This document shows positions 26,227 to 34,538 of a stretch of DNA of 64,000 nt, one piece after another. The stretch covers positions 186,001 to 250,000 of the forward strand of contig NZ_JALKAC010000007.1 of the NCBI RefSeq assembly GCF_024171645.1, read 5' to 3'. The position numbers and the translations under genes were made by a program. A model generated the notes under the pieces. The model saw only the letters and a list, made by a program, of their open reading frames with translations, had not been told where the DNA came from and did no database searches. Each line of letters opens with the position of its first letter. The first letter of the stretch is position 1. Source of the DNA: Flavobacterium sp. HSC-32F16 (lineage in GTDB: Bacteria; Bacteroidota; Bacteroidia; Flavobacteriales; Flavobacteriaceae).

Positions 26227-27315
26227 TTAGTTTTTTAATCTTTCGTGAATCAAAAGTTGATTTTTGGTAATCACCATTTCGCCTTCTTTAACACCGTCTT
26301 TAAAATAAACCCAGTCGTTATTTTTAATTATCGGATTGATTTCTCTGGTTTCGATAGTGCAATCGTCTTTATAAATTAAAATATGATCGCGGTTGTTGTC
26401 AAAAATCACGGCTTTTGCAGGAACGGCTTCTAGCATATCTCCGCCCAGACTTTTATCAATAATAATATCGGCAGTCATTCCCGGTTTTAGTTTCAGGTTT
26501 TTGTTTTCCATTACAATTCTAGCTTTCAAAACGTGTTCGTCGGCATCAAAAACTTTGGACATCATTTTTATTTTTCCTTTAAAAATTTCTCCCGGATACG
26601 CCGGAGTTGTAACATCAACAGGCATATTTTCGGATACATTTTTTAAGTTACTCGTATACACATTCACCATAACCCAGATTTCTTTTAAGTCAGAAATCGT
26701 AAAAAGTGGTTCACTACCATCTGTAATCTGCATTCCCGGACTTATATTTTTGTCTACTATATAACCTTCTGTCGGCGCTTTAATTAGAAAAACAGATCTT
26801 TCACTGCTCGCGCTGAACATGGCCAGATTGGCTTTTACATTTTCAAGTGAAGATTTTAAAACATCCAGTTCGCTTTGAGCCTGCATTAAATCTTTTTGTG
26901 ATGAAATTCCATCGTCAAACATTGATTTTATACCTTGTAAATTACGCTGTGCCACATTTATCTGCGATTGAAGCGATTTGCTTTCAGACTGCATGCTGTT
27001 TAATTCGGTACTTTTTATCTCGGCCAAAACTTGTCCTTTTCGAACATAATCGCCTAATGAGAAAGTAGTTTTGGTTATAATTCCTTCCACAAGACTGTTA
27101 AACTGAACCACATGATCGCCGTTGTACGTAATATTTCCGGTAAGATTTATCGATTCGCTCACAGAACGTTTTTGAATTGGTTCGATGGTGATTTTTTCTT
27201 TTAAATCTTTATCGATGCAAAACTTTTCTTCTTTCGTTTCTTTAACTTCTTCTTTTTTGCCACATCCGTAAACGAGCATTAACCCAAGAATTGGGAGTAC
27301 AATATATTTCTTCAT
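26227..27315 (-). CDS. RND adaptor lipoprotein (CusB/CzcB-like)
   Basis: 362 aa. Lipoprotein signal MKKYIVLPILGLMLVYGC (Cys18) and a short charged linker with KEEVKETKEEKFCIDKD. Lipoyl halves (QFNSLVEGIITKTTFSLGDYVRKGQVLAEI; LIKAPTEGYIVDKNISPGMQITDGSEPLFTI) flank the alpha hairpin. No CusF-like metal-binding domain or Met cluster is seen. It bridges the pump and the CzcC-like channel encoded on either side. Confidence 0.92.
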   Translation of the reverse strand: MKKYIVLPILGLMLVYGCGKKEEVKETKEEKFCIDKDLKEKITIEPIQKRSVSESINLTGNITYNGDHVVQFNSLVEGIITKTTFSLGDYVRKGQVLAEIKSTELNSMQSESKSLQSQINVAQRNLQGIKSMFDDGISSQKDLMQAQSELDVLKSSLENVKANLAMFSASSERSVFLIKAPTEGYIVDKNISPGMQITDGSEPLFTISDLKEIWVMVNVYTSNLKNVSENMPVDVTTPAYPGEIFKGKIKMMSKVFDADEHVLKARIVMENKNLKLKPGMTADIIIDKSLGGDMLEAVPAKAVIFDNNRDHILIYKDDCTIETREINPIIKNNDWVYFKDGVKEGEMVITKNQLLIHERLKN

Positions 27316-27340
27316 TTGTTTTTGTATTTGAAAATTAGAT

Positions 27341-28627
27341 TTAGTTGATTTCCTGACCTGAGATATAGCGCAGTTCTTCCAGATTTTTATTCAAGTCCAT
27401 TTTAGAATTCAGCAGGATTGATTTGTTGTCTAAATAAGCATCAACAAAATCAAGATATTCTAACATGCTGGTATTTTTTTGAAGGAAGTTTTTACGATAC
27501 GCTTCCAGAAGTTTATCCAAATCTCCTTCATAATCAGCTTCGACGCTGTCGTACAATTTTTTGGTAACCAATAAATCCTCATAAGATTGTAATACTTCAG
27601 ATTGTATGCTGATCGTTTTTTCTTCTGCCAATAATTTCCCTTGATCAATTGCCAGTTTTGCAGCTTTTATATTTCCCTGATTTCGATTAAAAAACGGAAG
27701 ATCTAGCGAGAAACCAACACCCACAAAATCATTCATTAAACTCGCTCCACGGTCATAACTCACGCCAAGCGTAACATCTGGCGTTCGCATGGCTCTTTCG
27801 TATTTGTATTTGTTGTCGTTATAGTCATTTCCGAGTTTAAGCACTTTCATATCTGGTCGGTTTTCTACAGCCGAAGTCATTAGATTACCTAAATTGATGT
27901 TTTCGATATTTTTATTATCAGGAACAAAACCATCATTGGTAAGTTTGATATAATTTGTTGCCGGAAGATTCATTAAAACCTTAAGCTCTTTCTGCAACGA
28001 ATTATTTTCCTTTTGCAAATCGGCTATTTCTTTTAAGAATTGAAGTTCAGTTGCTTTTAGCCTAATGTATTCGCCTTTACCAACATTACCTTGTTTTACC
28101 TGATTTCCGTAAGCTTTCAGCAAAGTCTGCATCGAGGAAAGCTGTTTTTTATAAATCGCTTCCTGCGCCTGATTGTGTTGCAGTTCCGTAAGATTGCCTC
28201 TAAATTCGATTTTCAGATTACGTAAAAAAGTTTTGAAGTATTCTTTGGCGATATCAACGCCTACTTTTTCCATCGCAATCATTTTTTTTCGCTTTCCTGC
28301 AGTCTGAACAAGCTGTTCCAGTTCTGCGTTGACTTGTGAAGTTCTTCCGAAATTGCCCCAAAGCGGAGGCAATTGCTGTGCAGTTGCATTGTTCCAAAGA
28401 TTGATTTCGCCGATAGTCAGCGTAGGATTGGGCCATAATTTTGCCTGTATAACCTGTGCATCGGCAATATCGATGTTGAGTTTTTCAGAAATAAGAGAAA
28501 TGTTCTTATCCAAAAACAAAGCCTCGGCCTGTGTTCTGGACAGCACAATTGTATCGTTTATGGCAGCAATCTGCGCCACACCTTTGTGCGATACAATAAC
28601 GAGTAAGGTTAAAAGTAAACGTTTCAA
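27341..28627 (-). CDS. TolC-like outer-membrane channel (CzcC family)
   Basis: 428 aa with signal peptide MKRLLLTLLVIVSHKGVA. OEP repeats: LSRTQAEALFLDKNISLISEKLNIDIADAQVIQAKLWPNPTLTIGEIN and VENRPDMKVLKLGNDYNDNKYKYERAMRTPDVTLGVSYDRG, which is the CzcC/CusC-type pattern. Unlike the channel at 12.8 kb it has no lipobox. First structural gene of the metal pump; a 97-base gap separates it from the histidine kinase gene. Confidence 0.92.
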   Translation of the reverse strand: MKRLLLTLLVIVSHKGVAQIAAINDTIVLSRTQAEALFLDKNISLISEKLNIDIADAQVIQAKLWPNPTLTIGEINLWNNATAQQLPPLWGNFGRTSQVNAELEQLVQTAGKRKKMIAMEKVGVDIAKEYFKTFLRNLKIEFRGNLTELQHNQAQEAIYKKQLSSMQTLLKAYGNQVKQGNVGKGEYIRLKATELQFLKEIADLQKENNSLQKELKVLMNLPATNYIKLTNDGFVPDNKNIENINLGNLMTSAVENRPDMKVLKLGNDYNDNKYKYERAMRTPDVTLGVSYDRGASLMNDFVGVGFSLDLPFFNRNQGNIKAAKLAIDQGKLLAEEKTISIQSEVLQSYEDLLVTKKLYDSVEADYEGDLDKLLEAYRKNFLQKNTSMLEYLDFVDAYLDNKSILLNSKMDLNKNLEELRYISGQEIN

Positions 28628-28724
28628 ATTAAGTAGTTTTAATGATGGCGCAAAGTTATTGGCGACATATTAGCCCTTAATTTGATGTGTGTTATAAGAC
28701 GGTTAGAGTAACATTAGAAAACGA

Positions 28725-30083
28725 TTAGAGTCTCGGAAATAGTAGCGTTACCGTTGTTCCTTTGTCTTTTTTGGATGCAATGCTAAAATCAATATTGTTT
28801 TGTTTGAAGATAATATTGGCCAACGAAAGTCCAACTCCGCTTCCTTTTATATCTTTCACATTTTTACCTCGATAAAAGGTTTGTTTAATAAAGATTAAAT
28901 CGTCTTCGCTGATTCCGGTTCCGCGGTCTTCAATGACTATTTTAAGCTGATTGTTTTGTTCCAACAGACTTATTTTTATAGGATTTCCGTTAGAATATTT
29001 TACGGCATTTTCTATTATATTGTATAAAGCGATTTTGATTTCGTTGCTATTTCCTTTTATCGAAAGCAGTTTATCATTTACCACTTCCAAAACGATTTGT
29101 ATCGGAGTATTTTTTAAGTCGTAAATAGCAGGCAATTGATCGTTAATATCCCAAACCAATTCATCAACCCTGAAAATTTCGTTAAGTTCTGTATTGTTTC
29201 GCAAGCCCGAAAGCATCATCAAAGTATTCATGGTGTCTTCGATTTGATAGACATTTTCTAATACTTTTTCAGACATTTCTTTGTATTCGGTACTTGATCT
29301 GTCCTTTTGAGCAAATACTTCTAAGTTTCCAGAAATAGCCGTTAAAGGCGTTTTAAATTCATGCGAAACATAATTGATAAAGTTTTTCTGAATGATAAAA
29401 GTATCCGATAAACGCGTAAACAAATTGTTATACGTTTCTACCAATTCCTGAATATCATCTTTGGTATTTGGAGAAACAATCTGGCGATCCAGCGACGAAG
29501 CCTGAATTTCGTTTACCTGATCGATAATATTTTTTATCGGACTGTAAGCGAGATTAGAAAGTACACGGCTCACAATATAAATCGTAATCAATCCGATGAT
29601 TAAAACCATTATCATAATGATTTGTAATCGGTCGGTCATGGTTTTAAATTCGACGTCGTTTTTCTTTACGAAAACTACAAAATCCCCTTGATTGTCATGG
29701 TAATAACTTCCAAAATAGAAATGATGTTTCGATTTAAAACTAAGCTTTCTGTTTTTCCGAATATAATCCAGTCTTTCTACATTGATATTGTTGTCGATCG
29801 TTTTGTCGCCATATACAATCTGATTTTTATTGTCGTATACACGCGTAATGATTTCAAGCGAATTTTCCCTGAATTGCTGTCCGATTAGCAAATGCTGATT
29901 TTCGGGCAGTTCATCTTTTTCGAGATAGAAAATGCCCGTCAGTAAACACGTTTTTTGAAGTTCGTTATATACAATTTTTTCCGAATAACTGTAGAAAGAA
30001 AAATACGTGATAAAGGAAGCAATGACAAAGACAACGCTAAACGTAAGAGACGATATTAAGGTAAACCTATTGCGTATTTTCAT
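28725..30083 (-). CDS. sensor histidine kinase of the metal pump
   Basis: 452 aa. TM1 at residues ~10-30, periplasmic sensor ~35-150, TM2 ~155-175, HAMP (SPIKNIIDQVNEIQASSLDRQI), dimerisation/phosphoacceptor H241 in NYVSHEFKTPLTAISGN, N box IALYNIIENAVKYSNGNP, G boxes EDRGTGISEDDL and KGSGVGLSLANII. It overlaps the response regulator by 4 bases (ATGA). Orientation and position suggest a CzcS/CusS-like metal sensor for the downstream pump; no metal ligand cluster is obvious. Confidence 0.95.
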   Translation of the reverse strand: MKIRNRFTLISSLTFSVVFVIASFITYFSFYSYSEKIVYNELQKTCLLTGIFYLEKDELPENQHLLIGQQFRENSLEIITRVYDNKNQIVYGDKTIDNNINVERLDYIRKNRKLSFKSKHHFYFGSYYHDNQGDFVVFVKKNDVEFKTMTDRLQIIMIMVLIIGLITIYIVSRVLSNLAYSPIKNIIDQVNEIQASSLDRQIVSPNTKDDIQELVETYNNLFTRLSDTFIIQKNFINYVSHEFKTPLTAISGNLEVFAQKDRSSTEYKEMSEKVLENVYQIEDTMNTLMMLSGLRNNTELNEIFRVDELVWDINDQLPAIYDLKNTPIQIVLEVVNDKLLSIKGNSNEIKIALYNIIENAVKYSNGNPIKISLLEQNNQLKIVIEDRGTGISEDDLIFIKQTFYRGKNVKDIKGSGVGLSLANIIFKQNNIDFSIASKKDKGTTVTLLFPRL

Positions 30084-30757
30084 GATTCTTCTTTAAGCAT
30101 ATATCCCGTTCCTTTTATAGTATGGATAAATTTATGGTTTTGCTCAATTTTGTTTCTTAAATAAGAAATATAAACATCGACAACATTGGTGTTGTTATCG
30201 TAATTAATGCCCCAAACGGCATTTAATATTTGCGTTCTCGGAATTACTTTGTTTCTGTTTTCTAATAAATACAACAGCAATTTATATTCTCTTGGCGATA
30301 AATCGATTAGTTTATCATTTTCGGTAACCTTATGTTCTTCAGGATTTATGGTTAATGTTCCTAATTTGTATAAGGTTTCTACTTTGTCATAATTAAATTT
30401 TGTTCTTCGCGTAAGCGCGTTGACTCTCGAAATTAATTCCTTAAAATGAAACGGTTTTACCAAATAATCATCGGCTCCAGAATCTAAAGCATTTACTTTA
30501 TCATCGGTATCGCTCAAAGCGCTTAACATCAAAACGGGCGTATGATTTTTTTTGAAACGCATTAGTTTTACCAACTGAATGCCGTCAATTCCCGGTAGCA
30601 TAATATCCATTAAAATAATATCCCAAATATCTTGTTGGATGAGGTCTCTGGCAATCTCGCCCGTTTCGGCCAGATGCACCGTAAAGTTGTTTTCCTCCAA
30701 ACCTTTTACTATAAATTCGCTGATGCGTTTATCATCTTCAATGAGTAAAACATTCAT
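30080..30757 (-). CDS. OmpR-type response regulator
   Basis: 225 aa. Receiver domain with phosphoacceptor D51 (WDIILMDIMLPGIDG), acidic pocket EDD near residues 7-9 and Lys in DDYLVKPFHFKEL. The C-terminal winged helix (LSPREYKLLLYLLENRNKVIPRTQILNAVW, VVDVYISYLRNKIEQN, IKGTGYML) is OmpR/PhoB type. First gene of a regulator-sensor-channel-adaptor-pump series all on the minus strand. Confidence 0.96.
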   Translation of the reverse strand: MNVLLIEDDKRISEFIVKGLEENNFTVHLAETGEIARDLIQQDIWDIILMDIMLPGIDGIQLVKLMRFKKNHTPVLMLSALSDTDDKVNALDSGADDYLVKPFHFKELISRVNALTRRTKFNYDKVETLYKLGTLTINPEEHKVTENDKLIDLSPREYKLLLYLLENRNKVIPRTQILNAVWGINYDNNTNVVDVYISYLRNKIEQNHKFIHTIKGTGYMLKEES

Positions 30758-30913
30758 AAATGGTATATTATAATGGTTGTTGTTTTGACTAAAACGGAAA
30801 TGTTTTAATCTTCTGATAAGTTGTTTTCAAAAAAATAAGGATTATCAAAAGTAACATTTATTTTTTTGAACCATATAAGTGCAGGGAAGTTATTGAAGTT
30901 TTTAATTGAATTG

Positions 30914-31060
30914 CCTCCAGCTTTAGCTGGAGGTTTGAAAGATTTGCACCCTATAGGGCTTTAGCCAAAATGCGTATTTTTTGGCTAAAGCCATTTTTAT
31001 ACATGATCAAATGAATCTCCATCTAAAGATGGAGGCAATTGATTTTTTAATTAAAATGAG
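30914..31060. repeat. REP-like palindrome cluster, first block
   Basis: Three or more hairpins in a row: CCTCCAGCTTTAGCTGGAGG (30914-30933); GGCTTTAGCC with its inverted partner GGCTAAAGCC (30957-30992); CTCCATC-TAAA-GATGGAG (31017-31034). All share a stem of 7-9 bases around a TTTA/TAAA-like centre. The stretch 30957-31060 is directly repeated at 31276-31379. Confidence 0.85.
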
Positions 31061-31076
31061 GATAAATCTTTGCGTT

Positions 31077-31253
31077 CCTCTGGTTGAAACCAGAGGCTAT
31101 GTTTTAAAATGATTTCGGGGTTTCGACTTCGCTCAGCCTGACAAATTCATTCAGTTTGTTTATTGGTTTAGTTTGTCATTTCGACTTAGGAGAAATCTTC
31201 GCGAGAAACTCCGCAAAGATTGGCAATGAATAGCCCCTAGTTTTAACTAGGGG
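31077..31253. repeat. REP-like palindromes and GTCAT-type fragment
   Basis: CCTCTGGTTGAAACCAGAGG (31077-31096), then GTTTCGACTTCGCTCAGCCT and TTTGTCATTTCGACTTAGGA pieces of the GTCAT-type element, then CCCCTAGTTTTAACTAGGGG (31234-31253). The same palindromes recur at 32.3-32.5 kb on the other side of the DJ-1 gene. Confidence 0.8.
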
Positions 31254-31275
31254 ATTTGATAATTTACAATAAGAA

Positions 31276-31379
31276 GGCTTTAGCCAAAATGCATATTTTT
31301 TGGCTAAAGCCATTTTTATACATGATCAAATGAATCTCCATCTAAAGATGGAGGCAATTGATTTTCTAAATTAAAATGT
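31276..31379. repeat. second copy of the ~104-base direct repeat
   Basis: Almost the same sequence as 30957-31060 (GGCTTTAGCCAAAATGCATA... to GGAGGCAATTGATTTTCT), 319 bases downstream. It is followed near 31455 by a further hairpin GCTCC-AGC-GGAGC. The rest of 31380-31690 shows no gene; the DJ-1 promoter must lie in 31500-31690. Confidence 0.85.
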
Positions 31380-31690
31380 GATTTTTTAAATCTGCAAAAG
31401 AGAATTCCGGAGGAATGAAATATTTATAGATTCATAAAAACATACCGTACCAAAAGCTCCAGCGGAGCGGCATAATTTATACAATCATTTCTTTAGCTTT
31501 CATGGTATAAAATAGTAAACCAAATTGATAGGAGTTTTACATAATTTCAGTTTAATTTTTAATAAAAATTTGATTTCCAATTAATTAACTTTTATTAAAG
31601 AAAGCTTTAACAGCGTCTGTTTCCGCTCACTGTTTGAAATAACTAATTTTATCTTAAATCAAAATTAATAACATTTTAAATAGTATAATT

Positions 31691-32239
31691 ATGAAAAAGA
31701 ATATCGCCATATTAGCAACAAACGGTTTTGAAGAATCAGAATTAGCATCACCAAAAGCCTATCTGGAAGAGCAAGGTTGGAATGCAGATATCGTCAGTTT
31801 GAAATCTGGAACAATCAAATCTTGGAAAGACGGAAATTGGAGTAACGAATATAATGTTGATGTCGTATTAGATCAGGCAAATGAAGCAGATTACGATGCT
31901 TTGGTTATTCCGGGAGGAGTAATAAATCCTGATTTATTGAGAAGAGAAGAAGCTGCAGTAAATTTTGTACGTTCCTTTTTTGAAAGTAAAAAACCTGTAG
32001 CCGCTATTTGTCACGGACCTCAAATTCTGGTAGATGCTGACGTTTTAGAAGGCCGAAAAGTAACGTCGTTCTTCTCTATTAAAAACGATTTGAAAAATGC
32101 CGGAGCACAATGGGAAGACTCAGAAGTTGTCGTAGACAATGGATTAGTTACCAGCCGAAACCCGAATGATTTACCCGCTTTTAATAAAAAAATGGTGGAA
32201 GAAATTAAAGAAGGAATACATGAGCGCCAAGGAGTCTAA
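31691..32239 (+). CDS. PfpI/DJ-1-family protein (protease/deglycase-like)
   Basis: 182 aa class-I glutamine-amidotransferase-like protein. Nucleophile Cys107 and His108 in PVAAICHGPQIL, and Glu15 in NGFEESELASP form the usual DJ-1/PfpI site. VTSFFSIKNDLKNAGAQWEDSEVVVDNGLVTSRNPNDLPAF is the C-terminal signature. Members act as chaperones or repair glycated proteins and nucleotides, and are often stress-induced; which applies here cannot be told. It is a single plus-strand gene with REP-like palindromes on both sides. Confidence 0.93.
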   Translation: MKKNIAILATNGFEESELASPKAYLEEQGWNADIVSLKSGTIKSWKDGNWSNEYNVDVVLDQANEADYDALVIPGGVINPDLLRREEAAVNFVRSFFESKKPVAAICHGPQILVDADVLEGRKVTSFFSIKNDLKNAGAQWEDSEVVVDNGLVTSRNPNDLPAFNKKMVEEIKEGIHERQGV

Positions 32240-32319
32240 AAAAGAAATTTCTATTTAGATTTATCAAATTATATAAAAATGCAGGATCAATTTTGGTCTT
32301 GCATTTTTTTATTGAATAG

Positions 32320-32498
32320 CCCCTAGTTTTAACTAGGGGACTAAAAGATTGAATGGTAATAAGGCTTTAGCCAAAACGCGCATTTTGGCTAAAGCCTTAT
32401 TATGATTCTTATTTATACCTCCAGCTAAAGCTGGAGGCAATTGATTCTTTTAATTAATTGAGGATCAATCTTTGCGTTCCTCTGGTTGAAACCAGAGG
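32320..32498. repeat. REP-like palindrome cluster, block downstream of the DJ-1 gene
   Basis: Four palindromes in order: CCCCTAGTTTTAACTAGGGG (32320-32339), AAGGCTTTAGCC...GGCTAAAGCCTT (32361-32398), CCTCCAGCTAAAGCTGGAGG (32418-32437), CCTCTGGTTGAAACCAGAGG (32479-32498). The order and spacing resemble 31.0-31.25 kb. They may act together as a terminator for the DJ-1 transcript. Confidence 0.85.
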
Positions 32499-32578
32499 CT
32501 ATGTTTTAAAATGATTGTGGAGTTTCTTGTGATTTTTTTTGCCTTTTACTAGTGTTAGCGTTCCTGTCTTACGTCTAG

Positions 32579-32685
32579 TTTGTCATTTCGACCGAAGGGA
32601 GAAATCACACGCGTATATCGACAAAGATTGTCGAAATACTTTGCAGAGTTCCTAGTGTGATTTCTCCTTACGTCGAAATGACAAA
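32579..32685. repeat. GTCAT-type element with ~31-base inverted ends
   Basis: Left arm 32579-32610 (TTTGTCATTTCGAC then GAAGGGAGAAATCACAC) and right arm 32655-32685 (GTGTGATTTCTCC then GTCGAAATGACAAA) are near-perfect inverted copies. The centre contains a smaller hairpin TCGACAAAGATTGTCGA. No ORF inside, so this is a non-coding MITE- or REP-like unit. The rest of 32240-32857 holds the palindromes above and the next promoter. Confidence 0.85.
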
Positions 32686-32827
32686 AATGCTATAAATACC
32701 TGCTGTAATGTAGATTTTCCCTTGCTAGCGCTCAAGCGTAGAAACTAATGAACGGAATATACATCACTACAATATTTCATTTTTCTACTTTCTCTCTTTT
32801 GTAAAAAATAAGATTTTATATTTAATT

Positions 32828-32835
32828 TATATTTG
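32828..32835 (+). promoter_or_regulatory. -7 box TATATTTG
   Basis: Matches TAnnTTTG, 22 bases before the ATG at 32858. No good TTG is found at the expected -33 spacing, so strength is uncertain. Confidence 0.5.
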
Positions 32836-32857
32836 TAGTATATTTTAATCTAAAACT

Positions 32858-33175
32858 ATGGATATACTCAGCGACTATGAAGTACAATTCTATATTATGT
32901 GGGGTAAAATGATTAATACTAAATACACATGGTTAACAGCTTACATAAATAACTATAAGGAATTAGAGGAAGTTCAGAAATTTTTAGACGAAAATATCTA
33001 TACCGTTATAAATGGAGAAATAGAAAGAGGTGGGGAAATTACAGAAAGCCAATATTTTGCTGATATTAATATTTTGGAAACAAAAATATACAAAGATGCA
33101 AGAGCTTGGCAAAATGATAATGCTATCGAACCTGATCTTATTATACCTAACTCTTCATTTTACAACGATTTTTGA
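32858..33175 (+). CDS. orphan protein, unknown (accessory)
   Basis: 105 aa, acidic, no signal peptide or membrane segment (MDILSDYEVQFYIMWGKMINTKYTWLTAYINNYKELEEVQKFLDE...). The composition and size fit small immunity-like or accessory proteins common in this part of flavobacterial genomes, but no family is recognised. It lies between repeat elements and the structured RNA. Confidence 0.65.
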   Translation: MDILSDYEVQFYIMWGKMINTKYTWLTAYINNYKELEEVQKFLDENIYTVINGEIERGGEITESQYFADINILETKIYKDARAWQNDNAIEPDLIIPNSSFYNDF

Positions 33176-33277
33176 AGCATGGCGTGATTATTCTCTTATA
33201 TATGGTTAGAGATTTTAATTATTTTTTAAAACTATTTTAAAATAATATTTTTCTTACTTTTTTTAAGAAGTTTTTCT

Positions 33278-33406
33278 TACATTTGAAGCTCTTAAATCTT
33301 CACATTAAGACAACATAAAATTTGCCCTCGTGCTATGTAGTAAAGCTCCGAAAGGACTTTGACGCCGTGAAGAAGCGTAAGACTACTAAGGCATGAGGGT
33401 TTTTTC
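33278..33406 (+). ncRNA. candidate structured RNA with own promoter and terminator
   Basis: A -7 box TACATTTG lies at 33278-33285. The conserved-looking part starts near 33324: closing stem GCCCTCGTGC (33324-33333) with GCATGAGGG (33391-33399, one G-U pair), inner stem TAGT/ACTA, hairpin AAAGCTCC-GAAA-GGACTTT with a GNRA tetraloop, and hairpin ACGC...GCGT. The closing stem is followed by TTTTTT, so it doubles as a terminator. The whole forms a three-way junction. It ends 17 bases before the ATG of the 77-aa gene, so it could be a free sRNA or a cis-acting leader. It might belong to a known flavobacterial RNA family such as Flavo-1; I cannot check. Confidence 0.65.
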
Positions 33407-33422
33407 TTAAATTCTTCACTTT

Positions 33423-33656
33423 ATGAAAAACAACACCCTTTCCAAAGAAGCCGAAACAAGGCTGATTGATTTTTTTAACCATATTATAGATCCAGAAGAT
33501 ATGGCTAAAATATTAAGACAAGTAAATTGCATTTTAGCTCTCGCCGTAATGCGACAACACGACACCCTCCAAATTGGACTAACCAATTTTGAAGACAATT
33601 ATTATTGGCTCAATGAATTGGCGGAGATTTTGAATCCTTATTTGAGTGAGGAGTAG
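33423..33656 (+). CDS. 77-aa protein, unknown; 3' end duplicated downstream
   Basis: Small soluble helical protein (MKNNTLSKEAETRLIDFFNH, later VNCILALAVMRQHDTLQIGL and NYYWLNELAEILNPYLSEE). No family recognised. It directly follows the structured RNA and may be controlled by its terminator stem. The last ~187 bases of the gene, with the terminator after it, reappear in broken form at 34310-34538. Confidence 0.75.
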   Translation: MKNNTLSKEAETRLIDFFNHIIDPEDMAKILRQVNCILALAVMRQHDTLQIGLTNFEDNYYWLNELAEILNPYLSEE

Positions 33657-33671
33657 AGATTATAGAATGAT

Positions 33672-33704
33672 AAAACCTCGATTTTTGAAAGTCGAGGTTT
33701 TTTA
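33672..33704 (+). terminator. terminator AAAACCTCGA / TCGAGGTTTT
   Basis: Perfect stem followed by a T-run, 15 bases after the 77-aa gene. The same hairpin follows the duplicated fragment (34508-34538), and a similar one lies at 38283-38314. Confidence 0.85.
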
Positions 33705-33805
33705 TTTGCAATCCTTTTGTATGTTTCGTAATACTTGCGCGATTGCCCGCTCGTGACCATAATCCAAATTAGAAATGAATAATATGAATGTCTTACTGTA
33801 AATAT

Positions 33806-33813
33806 TATATTTG
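33806..33813 (+). promoter_or_regulatory. -7 box TATATTTG before the DUF1877-like gene
   Basis: TAnnTTTG match 50 bases before the ATG at 33864. No clear TTG at -33. Confidence 0.5.
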
Positions 33814-33863
33814 CTTATTAGACATTTTAACCTTTTGTAAAAACTATTAATTAAAAAACAATT

Positions 33864-34307
33864 ATGGCATTAACAGGTTCACTATACAAAGTTTCAAACG
33901 AGGAATTAAAAAACCAAAGAAAGAATAAATTTTCGGAGTTAGAATCCTTGAAAGAAACTGCAGATTTAAGCTACTATGCGATTGATTTACTAGAAATATT
34001 AAATAAGTTCTCAGGACTTGGCAGTGAAGCAGTAGGAAAGATAATTCAAGGTGATAATTCATTTTCTCCCGAAGATGGTTATATCGGTTATTCAAGCTCT
34101 GAAGAAGTTAAAAAAAATAAAGAAACGATATTAGACAAAATTACAATTGAAAAGTTTTTAGAATTTTGGGAAACTGGTGAAAAAGAAAATTTTACCCATG
34201 CAAGACCTCAGGATAGAGCTTTCGTCGTAAAATATTTTGAAAATATTAAAGAGGCTTATGAAATAGCAGTAAATGAAAATCAGGCCTTAATTTTTAGAAT
34301 AGGATAG
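33864..34307 (+). CDS. DUF1877-like protein
   Basis: 147 aa. The order of motifs follows DUF1877 (YfbM-like): N-terminal GSLYKVSNEEL, a central YYAIDLLEILNKFSG helix (the family usually has a D-K-A-W helix here), DGYIGYSSSEEVKKNKETILDKI, and FVVKYFENIKEAYEIAVNENQALIFRIG. Members are uncharacterised and often found in immunity-gene clusters. The stop codon is 2 bases before the start of the duplicated fragment of the 77-aa gene, as if this gene had been set into a second copy of it. Confidence 0.72.
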   Translation: MALTGSLYKVSNEELKNQRKNKFSELESLKETADLSYYAIDLLEILNKFSGLGSEAVGKIIQGDNSFSPEDGYIGYSSSEEVKKNKETILDKITIEKFLEFWETGEKENFTHARPQDRAFVVKYFENIKEAYEIAVNENQALIFRIG

Positions 34308-34309
34308 AG

Positions 34310-34496
34310 ATTTTTTAACCATGTCATAGATCCCGAAGATAGGACTAAAATAGTAATACAAGTAAATTGCATTTTAGCTCTCGGCGTAATACGACAACAC
34401 CAAACCCTCAAAATTGGACTAACCAATTTTGAAAACAATTATTATTGGCTCAATGAATTGGCGGAGATTTTGAATCCTTATTTGAGTGAGGAATAA
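34310..34496 (+). pseudogene. 3' fragment of the 77-aa gene, frameshifted
   Basis: Aligns at a constant offset of 840 bases with 33470-33656. It lacks the first 16 codons and one T of the T-run at its start, which puts a stop (TAG) in the old frame, and it has scattered substitutions. The C-terminal reading IGLTNFENNYYWLNELAEIL is still recognisable. The duplication continues through the hairpin terminator. Confidence 0.85.
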
Positions 34497-34507
34497 GAAT
34501 TAAATTT

Positions 34508-34538
34508 AAAAACCTCGATTTTATGATCGAGGTTTTTG
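34508..34538 (+). terminator. terminator, duplicate of the one at 33.68 kb
   Basis: AAAAACCTCGA / TCGAGGTTTTT with loop TTTTATGA. It can serve the DUF1877-like gene on the plus strand and, with A-run on the other side, the helicase gene ending at 34552 on the minus strand. Confidence 0.8.

Noticed and set aside
33278-33406. tRNA or tmRNA for the structured element
   Set aside because: No acceptor CCA context, T-loop GTTCRA or anticodon arm can be fitted to the stems.
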